Shown here piece by piece: positions 34,192 through 42,325 of a stretch of DNA of 64,000 bases. Where the stretch lies: assembly GCA_017962145.1 (NCBI GenBank), contig JAGCVX010000022.1, positions 1 through 64,000 on the forward strand, given 5' to 3'. Source of the DNA: Clostridiales bacterium (GTDB lineage Bacteria; Bacillota; Clostridia; Saccharofermentanales; Saccharofermentanaceae). A model generated the notes under the pieces. That model was not told where the DNA came from. It was given only the letters and a program-made list of their open reading frames with translations, and searched no databases. The stretch's first letter is position 1. Every line of letters begins with the position of its first letter. The position numbers and the translations under genes were made by a program.

Positions 34192-34424
34192 ACTTTCCGC
34201 CCTTCCGACAGGCCTCAAAAGCTCCCGTTTCCTCCGTTTCGGATCCGCTCGGACCGATAGACGGGAAGGGGTCTGTCAAATGAAAATCATATTCTTAATT
34301 TAATACTACACGAAAATGAAAATCAATAATAATTCTTATAATTAGAAAAAGAATGGCGGAATAGAGTAAAAAATGCTAGACTATTTCTGACTTTACTTTA
34401 AAAAGGGGCTTGCCTGTAGATCTT

Positions 34425-35387
34425 ATGCTTCGTGTTTCGGGACTGACTAAAAAATTCGGCAAAAAAATCGCAAACGATAATGTGTCTTTGTCCCTCGATG
34501 GCGGAGAGATCGGTGTTCTTCTGGGACCGAACGGTGCCGGCAAGTCAACAGTGATCAAGTGCATCCTCGGACTTTTCCGCTACGAAGGAGAAGTTACGAT
34601 CGGAGGTTTTCCCGGACGTTCGGAAAAGGCAAAACGTATCCTGGGCTACGTTCCGGAGTTCCCGTCTCTTTATGAGATGCTGACAGTTACGGAACAGTTT
34701 GAATTCATCATCCGTGCCTATAAACTGGATCGGATAAAGACCCACAAATACGCAGACGAACTGATGAAGCGTTTCCGTCTTTCGGAGATGAAAGATACGC
34801 TCTGTAAAGACCTGTCAAAAGGTATGCAGCAGAAGGTATCGATCATCTGCGCGCTTCTTCCGAGACCGAAGCTTCTGCTCCTTGATGAGCCGATGCTGGG
34901 CTTGGATCCATATGCGATCAAAGAGCTTCGCCTGATGGTCACCGAACTTGCTGAGTCCGGGGTCGCGGTTTTGATCTCGACACACATGATCTCCACGGTG
35001 GAAGGGATCTGGGGAAAAGCATATATCATGAGCAAGGGTCACGTTATCTCCTGCCATAAGAAAGAAGAGATGGTCGGCATCTGGGCCGAATCTCTGGAAA
35101 GAATCTTCTTTGCGGAAACAGAGTCTTACGATCTGGATGATACCTGGGTACAGGAGATGGCGGAAGCTGCCTCGGCACAAAGAGCCGCTGCTGCAAATGC
35201 TCCGAAGTCGTCAAAGAACGATGCAAAATCCCAAAACGCAAAGAAAGGCGCAGGCAATGCTGCTTCCAAGCAGCAGAACTGGGAAGATCCGGATCTGGCT
35301 CCTGTTGCCAAACCTTCGAATACAAGTAAGAAGTCTTCCGTTTCCGCGCCGAAGACATCCAAGAAAAAGAATAAGAAGAAAAAGTGA
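34425..35387 (+). CDS. ABC exporter ATPase with basic C-terminal tail
   Basis: The 320-residue protein has Walker A 'GPNGAGKST', Q-loop 'YVPEFPSLYEML', signature 'LSKGMQQKVSIICALL' and Walker B 'LLLLDEPMLGLDP', as in CcmA/EcsA-type exporter ATPases. After about residue 240 a low-complexity tail of some 80 residues rich in Ala, Ser, Lys and Asn ends in a run of Lys. The start is uncertain: TTG 34410 has AAAGGGG almost adjacent, while ATG 34425 gives the normal family N-terminus 'MLRVSGLTKKFG' but lies 17 bases from that site. Its permease follows 29 bases downstream. Confidence 0.88.
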   Translation: MLRVSGLTKKFGKKIANDNVSLSLDGGEIGVLLGPNGAGKSTVIKCILGLFRYEGEVTIGGFPGRSEKAKRILGYVPEFPSLYEMLTVTEQFEFIIRAYKLDRIKTHKYADELMKRFRLSEMKDTLCKDLSKGMQQKVSIICALLPRPKLLLLDEPMLGLDPYAIKELRLMVTELAESGVAVLISTHMISTVEGIWGKAYIMSKGHVISCHKKEEMVGIWAESLERIFFAETESYDLDDTWVQEMAEAASAQRAAAANAPKSSKNDAKSQNAKKGAGNAASKQQNWEDPDLAPVAKPSNTSKKSSVSAPKTSKKKNKKKK

Positions 35388-35416
35388 TTCAACTATAGGG
35401 GTGGACAAAAAGAAAC

Positions 35417-37015
35417 ATGAGAGCCTGTCTTTATGTGGCATCCAAACAATTAAAGAATAAACTCCGCCTGCAGGTGAAACGTCCCCAGTTCTGGATCATC
35501 ACGCTGATCGTGATCGCCTATTTTGTCCTGTATTTCTATCAGGAGATCAACCATATCGGAGAAAGCGGTGTGATCGATAACGCGCTTACGATCTTCCAGG
35601 GCGGCGCGACGCTCGTCTTCCTCTGCTTTGCATTTTTCGGAATGAGTGTAGGATTAAAACGCGGAAACTCTTTCTTCCGTCCTGCGGATATCAACAATCT
35701 GTTCGTGTCTCCCGTCCGTCCTGCACAGATTTTGCTGTACGGCGTCATGAAACAGTTTTCGACAAGCATCCTTGCGACATTTATTCTCCTGATGCAGCTG
35801 ACGAATCTTCGTTTTTATTTCGGGCTCGGTCTTCGCGAGATGTTGATCCTGATGGCGGCCTGGCTGCTTCTGTCCTTCTCGGTGGCATTGATCTCGATCA
35901 CGATCTATTCCATTACCGCAAACCACCTTTTGATGCGAAGAGCATCGATCGTCAGCATATATACTTTTGGTATCGGACTTCTTGCGGTGGCCGTCTATAC
36001 GCTCTGGCGAAGCGGCGCATCCTTTTCCAATATATGGACCTATCTGAATTATCCCGAGCTGCATCAGATTCCTCTTGGCGGATGGACAGCCGGTTTTCTG
36101 GTAAATGCACTTCACGGAAGATACAAGATCGCCGCCATGTATGCCGCGCTGACTCTGCTGCTGCCGCTCGTCGGCGTTGTGATCGTGAGCCGAAACGGAT
36201 CGGATTACTATGAAGATGTAATCGATTCTTCCGGAAATCTCTACGGAGAGTCCACGGAAGAGAGTGAGCAGTGGAGAACGCGTGCCGTAAAGAGTTCACA
36301 TTCCACGCAGCAGTATTCCCGACTCCTCGGATTTAGAACGGGTGAAGCGGTTTTCCTGCAAAGACAGCTTACGGAACAGCAAAGATCCCTGGCCGTGCTT
36401 TTTGACAGGGGGTCCCTGGGTATGCTTGCGCTGTCTGTTCTTTTAGGTGCGGTGCTGCATTCCCTGATGCGAAAAGGCATGTACCCGTTCATCATGGAGA
36501 TCATCGCCGTGGCCGTTTTGTGTTATGGTCTGTTCTTTACGATGCCGATGGGACGTTTTGTGGAAGAGCTTCGGAAGCACTTCATCTATCTGCTTCCCGG
36601 TACTCCTCTGAAAAAACTCTTCTACGCTTCCTGTGCGCCGGTACTGAAGGCATTTGTAGAAAGCATGCTCTGTTTTGCTGTGGTCTCCTTTCTGGCACAA
36701 CTCGATCCGATCTTTATATTCTGCGGCGCACTCTACTATGCATCGGCATCGCTTTTGTTCTCGGCGGCATACCTTGCTTCGGTACGTGTCATCGGTCTGA
36801 CCAGTTCCAAGAATACACATATGTCGCTGGCATTTGTGATCATATCGGCTGTGTTTATTTTCGAGCTTTCGCTTGGCGCGACGATCGGAAAGAGACTTTA
36901 TGCGATGTCACCGGATCTCTTCCTTTTTGACTTCGTGATCCTGGCTGTCTTTAACTTCCTGGCATCGCTTGTCTTCTTTAACGGAGCAAAATCGATCCTG
37001 GAGTATCGTGACTAA
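35417..37015 (+). CDS. ABC exporter permease (putative ABC_export family)
   Basis: The 532-residue membrane protein has about twelve hydrophobic segments in two halves separated by a polar region (about residues 265-320). Its opening 'RACLYVASKQLKNKLRLQVKRPQFWI' and the piece 'RGNSFFRPADINNLFVSPVRPAQILLYGVMKQ' are typical of the 'putative ABC exporter' family in Clostridia, which pairs with a CcmA-like ATPase, as here. The exported compound is unknown. Confidence 0.8.
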   Translation: MRACLYVASKQLKNKLRLQVKRPQFWIITLIVIAYFVLYFYQEINHIGESGVIDNALTIFQGGATLVFLCFAFFGMSVGLKRGNSFFRPADINNLFVSPVRPAQILLYGVMKQFSTSILATFILLMQLTNLRFYFGLGLREMLILMAAWLLLSFSVALISITIYSITANHLLMRRASIVSIYTFGIGLLAVAVYTLWRSGASFSNIWTYLNYPELHQIPLGGWTAGFLVNALHGRYKIAAMYAALTLLLPLVGVVIVSRNGSDYYEDVIDSSGNLYGESTEESEQWRTRAVKSSHSTQQYSRLLGFRTGEAVFLQRQLTEQQRSLAVLFDRGSLGMLALSVLLGAVLHSLMRKGMYPFIMEIIAVAVLCYGLFFTMPMGRFVEELRKHFIYLLPGTPLKKLFYASCAPVLKAFVESMLCFAVVSFLAQLDPIFIFCGALYYASASLLFSAAYLASVRVIGLTSSKNTHMSLAFVIISAVFIFELSLGATIGKRLYAMSPDLFLFDFVILAVFNFLASLVFFNGAKSILEYRD

Positions 37016-37040
37016 TCTGTCAGATTATTCTTTTTTGAAG

Positions 37041-37082
37041 TGACATCACTGTAATTTATTCAATCCTCCGCAAGACTATAAT
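37041..37082 (+). promoter_or_regulatory. Promoter region of SBP gene 1 with TGAC-N6-GTAATTT element
   Basis: TGAC (37041-37044), six bases, GTAATTT (37051-37057), 19 bases and TATAAT (37077-37082). AAGTGACATCACT includes an AGTGA/TCACT palindrome. There is no TTGACA-like -35, so an activator or alternative factor may be needed. The element recurs before SBP genes 2 and 3. Confidence 0.6.
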
Positions 37083-37111
37083 GTGGCTATCATCCACAAA
37101 CGGAGGTTTAT

Positions 37112-39517
37112 ATGAAAAAAATAATCAAGAACACGTTAACTGCTTTGCTCGTGACATCGATGCTGCTTTCCATGGCAGCCTGTAAGAAAAATGGTGTACT
37201 TGGTGGTATCGGCGGAGGCGGCTCTGTAGCAACCGCTAAAGAAGAGCAGGTTAAAGAAGACGCGATATACTATAACGCGGATGAACATGAGATCCAGCTG
37301 AAGCTGGACAGTTCAAAAGCAATCGATTGGAGCAACTTGGGCAACCCGAAAATCGTCGGAGACAAGATCTTTTCCACATACTCGATCAGTTACAAAATGC
37401 CGACAGAAGTCATGGAAAAGCTTTACAATCTGAACTATGACGATCCGGAAGCACAAAAGGAAGCAGAGAAGATCTATAGCGAGTACTATCACAATGGCCT
37501 GGGCGTTTTCGATCTGAACGGAAACATGCTTTTCGATGTAGATCTTCCGGCCGGCGCGGAAGTCACTTCCTTTGCTTTAAACAGTAAAAACGAGATCTAC
37601 GCACTTGCCGCTGTGTTAAATGACGAGATTTGCTCGACGGATATGGCACTTTATAAGATCGATTCGGACGGCAATGCTACAAAGGCGTACGATCTGGAAA
37701 ACGGAGAAGACATTTATATGGGATATAATATGTTCTTCGACGAAAACGATAATCTCTTCACATACGACTATGGCTGCGTTTCCATGTTTGACACGAATGG
37801 CAAATCTGTATTTTCTAAATCAGTAGAAGGTCTTACGAGTGTTTTCTTTTATGATGGAAAGCTTTACGGAATTTTCTTCGACATCAAGGATTTCGAGTAC
37901 GTAGGCTCATACGCTCAGGAGATCAACTTGACTGATGGTGAACAGGTCGGAGATAAGAAGCAGATGGATCTGGACCAGATGTTCGGATTTACATCAAGTA
38001 GAAACGGCTTTTATTCAACCAATGGCGAAGGTCTTCTGAAGATCGATCCGATCAACGGAACAAAAGAACCTGTCATGAGCTGGAACGATGCGGACTTTAA
38101 CTATACCGGAATTCTGACGGACAGCATCGAGGTCGTTTCCGATGATGATATCTATCTTTTCAGAAGTGATTACGAGGAAATCGATGGCGATTATTTCAGC
38201 CACACGATCCTGGTGCATCTGACAAAGGCGGCGTCCAATCCGCATTCCGGTCAGAAGATCATCACGATCGGCTCTTACAATCAGCTTAACTCTGAACTGG
38301 TTGACTATATCGTAGCGTACAACAAGGATACGACACATAAGGCGAAGATCAATGTTTCGGATCTGTCTGCTTCTATGGATGTAAGTTTGAATGATTATGA
38401 CAAGCAGATGGCCGAGCTTTCCGACAAGATCTATCTGGACATGCTCGCAGGAACCGGTCCGGACATCCTTATCGACTTTTCCGAATTCAGCCAGTTCAAC
38501 TCAGACGAGATCCTCGTTGACCTCAATAAGTATATCGATGGTGACAACGGTCTGAACCGTGCAGAGTATTTCGACAATATCTTCCGTGCATTTGAGACAA
38601 ACGGAAAACTGTACCAGATCCCGATCTGCTGTGATATCAACGGTCTGATCGCAAACAAGGAACTGGTTGGCGACCGCACAGGATGGACATACGATGAGTT
38701 CATGCAGATCGCTCAGTCACTCCCCGGTACAGTACAGATGTTCGATAATATGTCTTACGAAGAGGTTTTGAGTGCGATCCTTTCCAATAACATGACTGCT
38801 TTTGTAGATTATGAGAAGAAGAGCGTTGATTTCGAGTCGGAAGACTTTAGAAAGATCCTGGAGATCGCAAAGACATACGGAGTCCAGAAAATGGATGAAA
38901 AGGATAGCCCGATGCCGATTGCGGACGGTGGTTATGAAGGTGATGCGATTACAGATGGTATAGTCGCAGCACAGAAGTGCTACATCTATACTCTGGGTCA
39001 GTATGCAGATCAGATTGCAAGAAACAAGGGCAATGTCGAGTTTGTCGGCTACCCGTCCGCTTCAGCGACCGGTATGAGTGCAGCCCCGATGATGACCATG
39101 GCAATCGCGGCAACATCTCCGTCTCAGGATGAAGCCTGGGAGTTCATCAGCTATATGTTTGAGCACGATTCCCAGGAGTCCTTCTCCAAGGAATTCCTCT
39201 CGATCCCGATCTCCCGTCAGGCTTTCGACAACATCTGCGAGGCCGAAGTAAAGAGCTATGAACAGCGCATGGCAGAGCTCCAGACGATGAGCGATGACAT
39301 GAAAGACAAGTGGACAGAGACCGTGATCACAAGAGATATGATCGCAGGATACCGTTCTCTCGTTGAATCGGTCAACTCGATGTCTTCTACCGACCAGGCT
39401 GTACTGAACATCATCAACGAAGAAGCCGCGGCCTACTTCGCAGGTCAGAGAACTGTCGAGGATGTTTGCAGAAATATCCAGAACAGAGCGAACACGATCG
39501 TACAGGAACGTGGATAA
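37112..39517 (+). CDS. Large solute-binding lipoprotein 1 (propeller-like domain fused to SBP_bac_1)
   Basis: The 801-residue protein is lipidated at Cys24 ('SMAAC'). Residues 50-380 form a beta-rich domain with repeated short pieces such as 'GVFDLNGNMLFDV', 'YKIDSDGNATKAY' and 'SMFDTNGKSVF', resembling blades of a propeller. Residues 385-801 form a carbohydrate-type family 1 solute-binding domain ('LDMLAGTGPDILIDFSEFSQFNSDEILVDLNKYID', 'KLYQIPICCDINGLIANKEL', 'AMAATSPSQDEAWEFISYM'-like C-terminal region). Ordinary receptors have only the second part (about 400 aa). It is the first of three tandem paralogues upstream of sugar-type ABC permeases. Ligand unknown, presumably oligosaccharide. GGAGG precedes the ATG. 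Confidence 0.85.
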   Translation: MKKIIKNTLTALLVTSMLLSMAACKKNGVLGGIGGGGSVATAKEEQVKEDAIYYNADEHEIQLKLDSSKAIDWSNLGNPKIVGDKIFSTYSISYKMPTEVMEKLYNLNYDDPEAQKEAEKIYSEYYHNGLGVFDLNGNMLFDVDLPAGAEVTSFALNSKNEIYALAAVLNDEICSTDMALYKIDSDGNATKAYDLENGEDIYMGYNMFFDENDNLFTYDYGCVSMFDTNGKSVFSKSVEGLTSVFFYDGKLYGIFFDIKDFEYVGSYAQEINLTDGEQVGDKKQMDLDQMFGFTSSRNGFYSTNGEGLLKIDPINGTKEPVMSWNDADFNYTGILTDSIEVVSDDDIYLFRSDYEEIDGDYFSHTILVHLTKAASNPHSGQKIITIGSYNQLNSELVDYIVAYNKDTTHKAKINVSDLSASMDVSLNDYDKQMAELSDKIYLDMLAGTGPDILIDFSEFSQFNSDEILVDLNKYIDGDNGLNRAEYFDNIFRAFETNGKLYQIPICCDINGLIANKELVGDRTGWTYDEFMQIAQSLPGTVQMFDNMSYEEVLSAILSNNMTAFVDYEKKSVDFESEDFRKILEIAKTYGVQKMDEKDSPMPIADGGYEGDAITDGIVAAQKCYIYTLGQYADQIARNKGNVEFVGYPSASATGMSAAPMMTMAIAATSPSQDEAWEFISYMFEHDSQESFSKEFLSIPISRQAFDNICEAEVKSYEQRMAELQTMSDDMKDKWTETVITRDMIAGYRSLVESVNSMSSTDQAVLNIINEEAAAYFAGQRTVEDVCRNIQNRANTIVQERG

Positions 39518-39555
39518 TTTAGACCCCTAAAGCCAAAAAACAGCCATAAAAGAAC

Positions 39556-39587
39556 GGGGCATCTCCTAAGGGAGGTGCCCTTTCTTT
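39556..39587 (+). terminator. Terminator after SBP gene 1
   Basis: 10-bp arms GGGCATCTCC/GGAGGTGCCC (39557-39566 and 39571-39580; one mismatch) with TAAG loop and TTTCTTTC. Confidence 0.8.
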
Positions 39588-39679
39588 CTGCGCGAAATGC
39601 ACTTTTGTCCGGCCGGATTGTTACATCCGAATTTCAGGTTGATGTCGATTTAAAAAGAAATATATAAATGACGTCAATA

Positions 39680-39719
39680 TGACATTCTAGTAATTTTCCA
39701 AGATACAACAACCTATAAA
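39680..39719 (+). promoter_or_regulatory. Promoter region of SBP gene 2 with TGAC-N6-GTAATTT element
   Basis: TGAC (39680-39683), six bases, GTAATTT (39690-39696), 17 bases, TATAAA (39714-39719). A further TGACGTCA palindrome lies at 39669-39676. The rest of the 240-base gap holds only the terminator of gene 1. Confidence 0.6.
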
Positions 39720-39756
39720 ATGAAAGTGAAAAAATATAAGTGTGGAGGTTATGATT

Positions 39757-42150
39757 ATGAAGACGCGTTTGGTCCGACGCATCGCCGCAGGTGTGGTAGC
39801 AACGGCTTTTGTTCTACCGATGACGGCATGTTCTAAGAAGAAAGGAAAGAAGATACAGAAAGTCCAAAAAGACGATCCGTATTTCAATGCTGAAAAGGTC
39901 GAAGTAGATCTGAATCTGGATCCCGACAAAGAAGTAGAATACAGCTATATCAGCAGCACCCAGATGATCGGTGAAAATGTTCTGGCGGCATACAGTATAA
40001 GTTACAAGATGCCGGAGGAACTTGAGCAAAGACTCTATAGCATGGATCCGATGAATGAAGAAGAAATGCAGGAGTTGATGGACCTGTACTCGCAGTACTA
40101 TGTAAGTGGTCTGTCGGTCCTTGGTCTTGACGGTAAGGTCAAAGCCGTCGTACAGACAGATATGAATTCCCAGATCACCAGTTTCTTTGAGGGCAAAGAC
40201 GGCAAGGTTTTTGCACTTAATGATTCCTATGATGTAGACGCGATGGAAGAAGTATATTCGATCGTCGAAGTCAACCTGGATGATGGTACGCTGGGCGAAG
40301 CGATCCCGCTGAAGACTGAGATGACAGACCTCTGGGGCGCCCAGGCCATGCAGGACGATGATGGAAACTTCATTTTTGTTTCCTACAATGGAATTACTGT
40401 TACCGATCCGAATGGAAAAGAGATCATGAGCAAAGAAATCGAAGATTTTTACGGTCAGATCTATAAGATCGATGGCAAATGGTACAGCGCGGTTGTCGAG
40501 CACAACGATGATTATACCGAGTATAAGGTATTCCTCCAGGAAATCGATCTGAAGACCGGAGAATTCAAGGGTCAGAAGACAAAAATCGATACAAACCTTT
40601 TGTGGGGAACGCTCACCCAGACTGAAGATGGCTGCTATATGTCGGATGGTAATGGTGTCCAGAAAGTGGATCTGCTTAAGAACGAAAAAGAAGAGATCCT
40701 TAACTGGAACAGCACAGACGTAGCGAGAACCAGCGGCATTACTGTTCATGTTCTTTCCGAGGATAAGATCGTCTTCCTCCAGACCGAATATGAAGACGAT
40801 CCGGTTACAGGAGACTGGAGCGAAACTTCTTATATCGTGACTCTGACAAGAGCAGACGAGAATCCGCATGCCGGAAAGACGATCATCGAGATCGGCGCAA
40901 ACGGTATTCCGTCGGATGCATTTCTTGAGTATGTTGTAAACTACAACACTGAAGAAGATAACAAAGCAAGAATTCATATTCGTGATTTCTCCACAGAACT
41001 GGATACTACAGATTATGAAAAGTCCCAGGCGGAGCTTTCTGATCAGATCTATCTGGATATGCTCGCAGGAACAGGTCCGGACGTACTTGTAAACTTCTCT
41101 TCCTTCAGCCAGTTTAATTCCGAGGAAGTACTCGTCGATCTGAATAAGTACATCGACGGCAAGAACGGACTCAATCGTGATGATTATTTCGATAACGTAT
41201 TCCGCGCTTTTGAAACAAAGGGCAAGCTTTACAATATTCCGGTATGCGTTGATATCAACGGTCTGATCGGAAACAAGGAAATTATCGGAGACCGCACAGG
41301 CTGGACTTATTCTGAGTTCGTGGAAGTCATGGACAATCTCCCGGAAGACGTGACACCTTACGATCAGATCCAGTATCTGGATCTTCTTGAGCTCCTCCTT
41401 TCCTGCTCGACCAATTACTACATCGACTACGAAAAGAAGCAGGTTAATTTCGAAAGTGATGAATTCAAGATGCTTCTGGACATCGCCAAGAAGTACGGTG
41501 TTGAAAAAGTCGACACGGAAATGTATGACGATGATTACTACTACGACGGCCCGGGCATGATGGATGAAGGCACAAAGCTTGATGATGGACTCGTTGCTCT
41601 GGAGCAGAGCTATGTATACAGACTGGATATGTATGCTCGCGATGTTGAGAGATGTGACGGTAACCTGATCTATGTCGGTGCACCTTCTCCGGATGGCGCA
41701 GGCATGTGTGCTTCCCCGATGCTGACTCTGGCTATTTCTGCCATGAGCCCCTGCAAGGATGAGGCATGGGATTTCATCAGCTTCATGTTCACAGAAGATG
41801 AGCAGTATGAGTATTCCAATTCTTTCTACTCGATCCCTCTGAACTGTGCAGCTTTCGATCGCATCAACGAGGATAGCATCGCACAGAACAAGCGTGAGCT
41901 CGAGCTGAGAGAAAAGTATGGTGACGACGAATACTACTATGGCTATAATTTGGTCGAACTGACTCCTGAGCATGCTGAGGGATTCCGTAAACTGGTTGAA
42001 AGCGTAAGTACGATCTCCTCTACGGACCCGGCAGTATTCCTGATCGTCAAGGAAGAAGCTCCGGCTTACTTCAGCGGTCAGAGAACAGTTGAGGATGTTT
42101 GCAAGAACATCCAGAACAGAACGACTACGATCGTAAACGAAAGAGGCTGA
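39757..42150 (+). CDS. Large solute-binding lipoprotein 2 (propeller-like domain fused to SBP_bac_1)
   Basis: This paralogue of the preceding gene has 797 residues, lipid Cys25 ('PMTAC'), the same beta-rich front half ('SVLGLDGKVKAVVQT', 'NGITVTDPNGKEIMSKE') and the same binding domain ('LDMLAGTGPDVLVNFSSFSQFNSEEVLVDLNKYIDG'). The C-terminal 'YFSGQRTVEDVCKNIQNRTTTIV' is nearly identical to copy 1, so duplication is fairly recent there, while the front halves differ more. GTG 39742 is in frame but overlaps the GGAGG site; ATG 39757 is eight bases after it and is the real start. Confidence 0.85.
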   Translation: MKTRLVRRIAAGVVATAFVLPMTACSKKKGKKIQKVQKDDPYFNAEKVEVDLNLDPDKEVEYSYISSTQMIGENVLAAYSISYKMPEELEQRLYSMDPMNEEEMQELMDLYSQYYVSGLSVLGLDGKVKAVVQTDMNSQITSFFEGKDGKVFALNDSYDVDAMEEVYSIVEVNLDDGTLGEAIPLKTEMTDLWGAQAMQDDDGNFIFVSYNGITVTDPNGKEIMSKEIEDFYGQIYKIDGKWYSAVVEHNDDYTEYKVFLQEIDLKTGEFKGQKTKIDTNLLWGTLTQTEDGCYMSDGNGVQKVDLLKNEKEEILNWNSTDVARTSGITVHVLSEDKIVFLQTEYEDDPVTGDWSETSYIVTLTRADENPHAGKTIIEIGANGIPSDAFLEYVVNYNTEEDNKARIHIRDFSTELDTTDYEKSQAELSDQIYLDMLAGTGPDVLVNFSSFSQFNSEEVLVDLNKYIDGKNGLNRDDYFDNVFRAFETKGKLYNIPVCVDINGLIGNKEIIGDRTGWTYSEFVEVMDNLPEDVTPYDQIQYLDLLELLLSCSTNYYIDYEKKQVNFESDEFKMLLDIAKKYGVEKVDTEMYDDDYYYDGPGMMDEGTKLDDGLVALEQSYVYRLDMYARDVERCDGNLIYVGAPSPDGAGMCASPMLTLAISAMSPCKDEAWDFISFMFTEDEQYEYSNSFYSIPLNCAAFDRINEDSIAQNKRELELREKYGDDEYYYGYNLVELTPEHAEGFRKLVESVSTISSTDPAVFLIVKEEAPAYFSGQRTVEDVCKNIQNRTTTIVNERG

Positions 42151-42177
42151 TTGCCAGACTAAAAGCCCCCAAGATAG

Positions 42178-42210
42178 AAAAGCGGCAGGATCATCCTGCC
42201 GCTTTTTTCT
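42178..42210 (+). terminator. Terminator after SBP gene 2
   Basis: 12-bp perfect arms AAAAGCGGCAGG/CCTGCCGCTTTT (42178-42189 and 42195-42206) followed by TTC TTT. Confidence 0.85.
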
Positions 42211-42248
42211 TTACAATAAACACGGATTTGTGGAAAATAGGTAGAAAG

Positions 42249-42289
42249 TGACCAAGAAGTAATTTATTCGTCGAGAAAAGCTATATAAT
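42249..42289 (+). promoter_or_regulatory. Promoter region of SBP gene 3 with TGAC-N6-GTAATTT element
   Basis: TGAC (42249-42252), six bases, GTAATTT (42259-42265), 18 bases, TATAAT (42284-42289). Eleven bases GTAATTTATTC are identical to the SBP gene 1 promoter. Confidence 0.6.
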
Positions 42290-42325
42290 CTGATAATAGG
42301 AGACGAATAGGGTGGAGGCTGAAAT

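Noticed and set aside
37014..37036. AATCTG/CAGATT with T-run after the ABC exporter permease as a terminator
   Set aside because: The repeat leaves a one-base loop; the realistic stem is only four pairs.
39814..41973. 719-codon open frame on the minus strand
   Set aside because: It lies entirely antisense to the SBP 2 gene, has no recognisable motifs and no ribosome site; it reflects codon bias of the sense gene.
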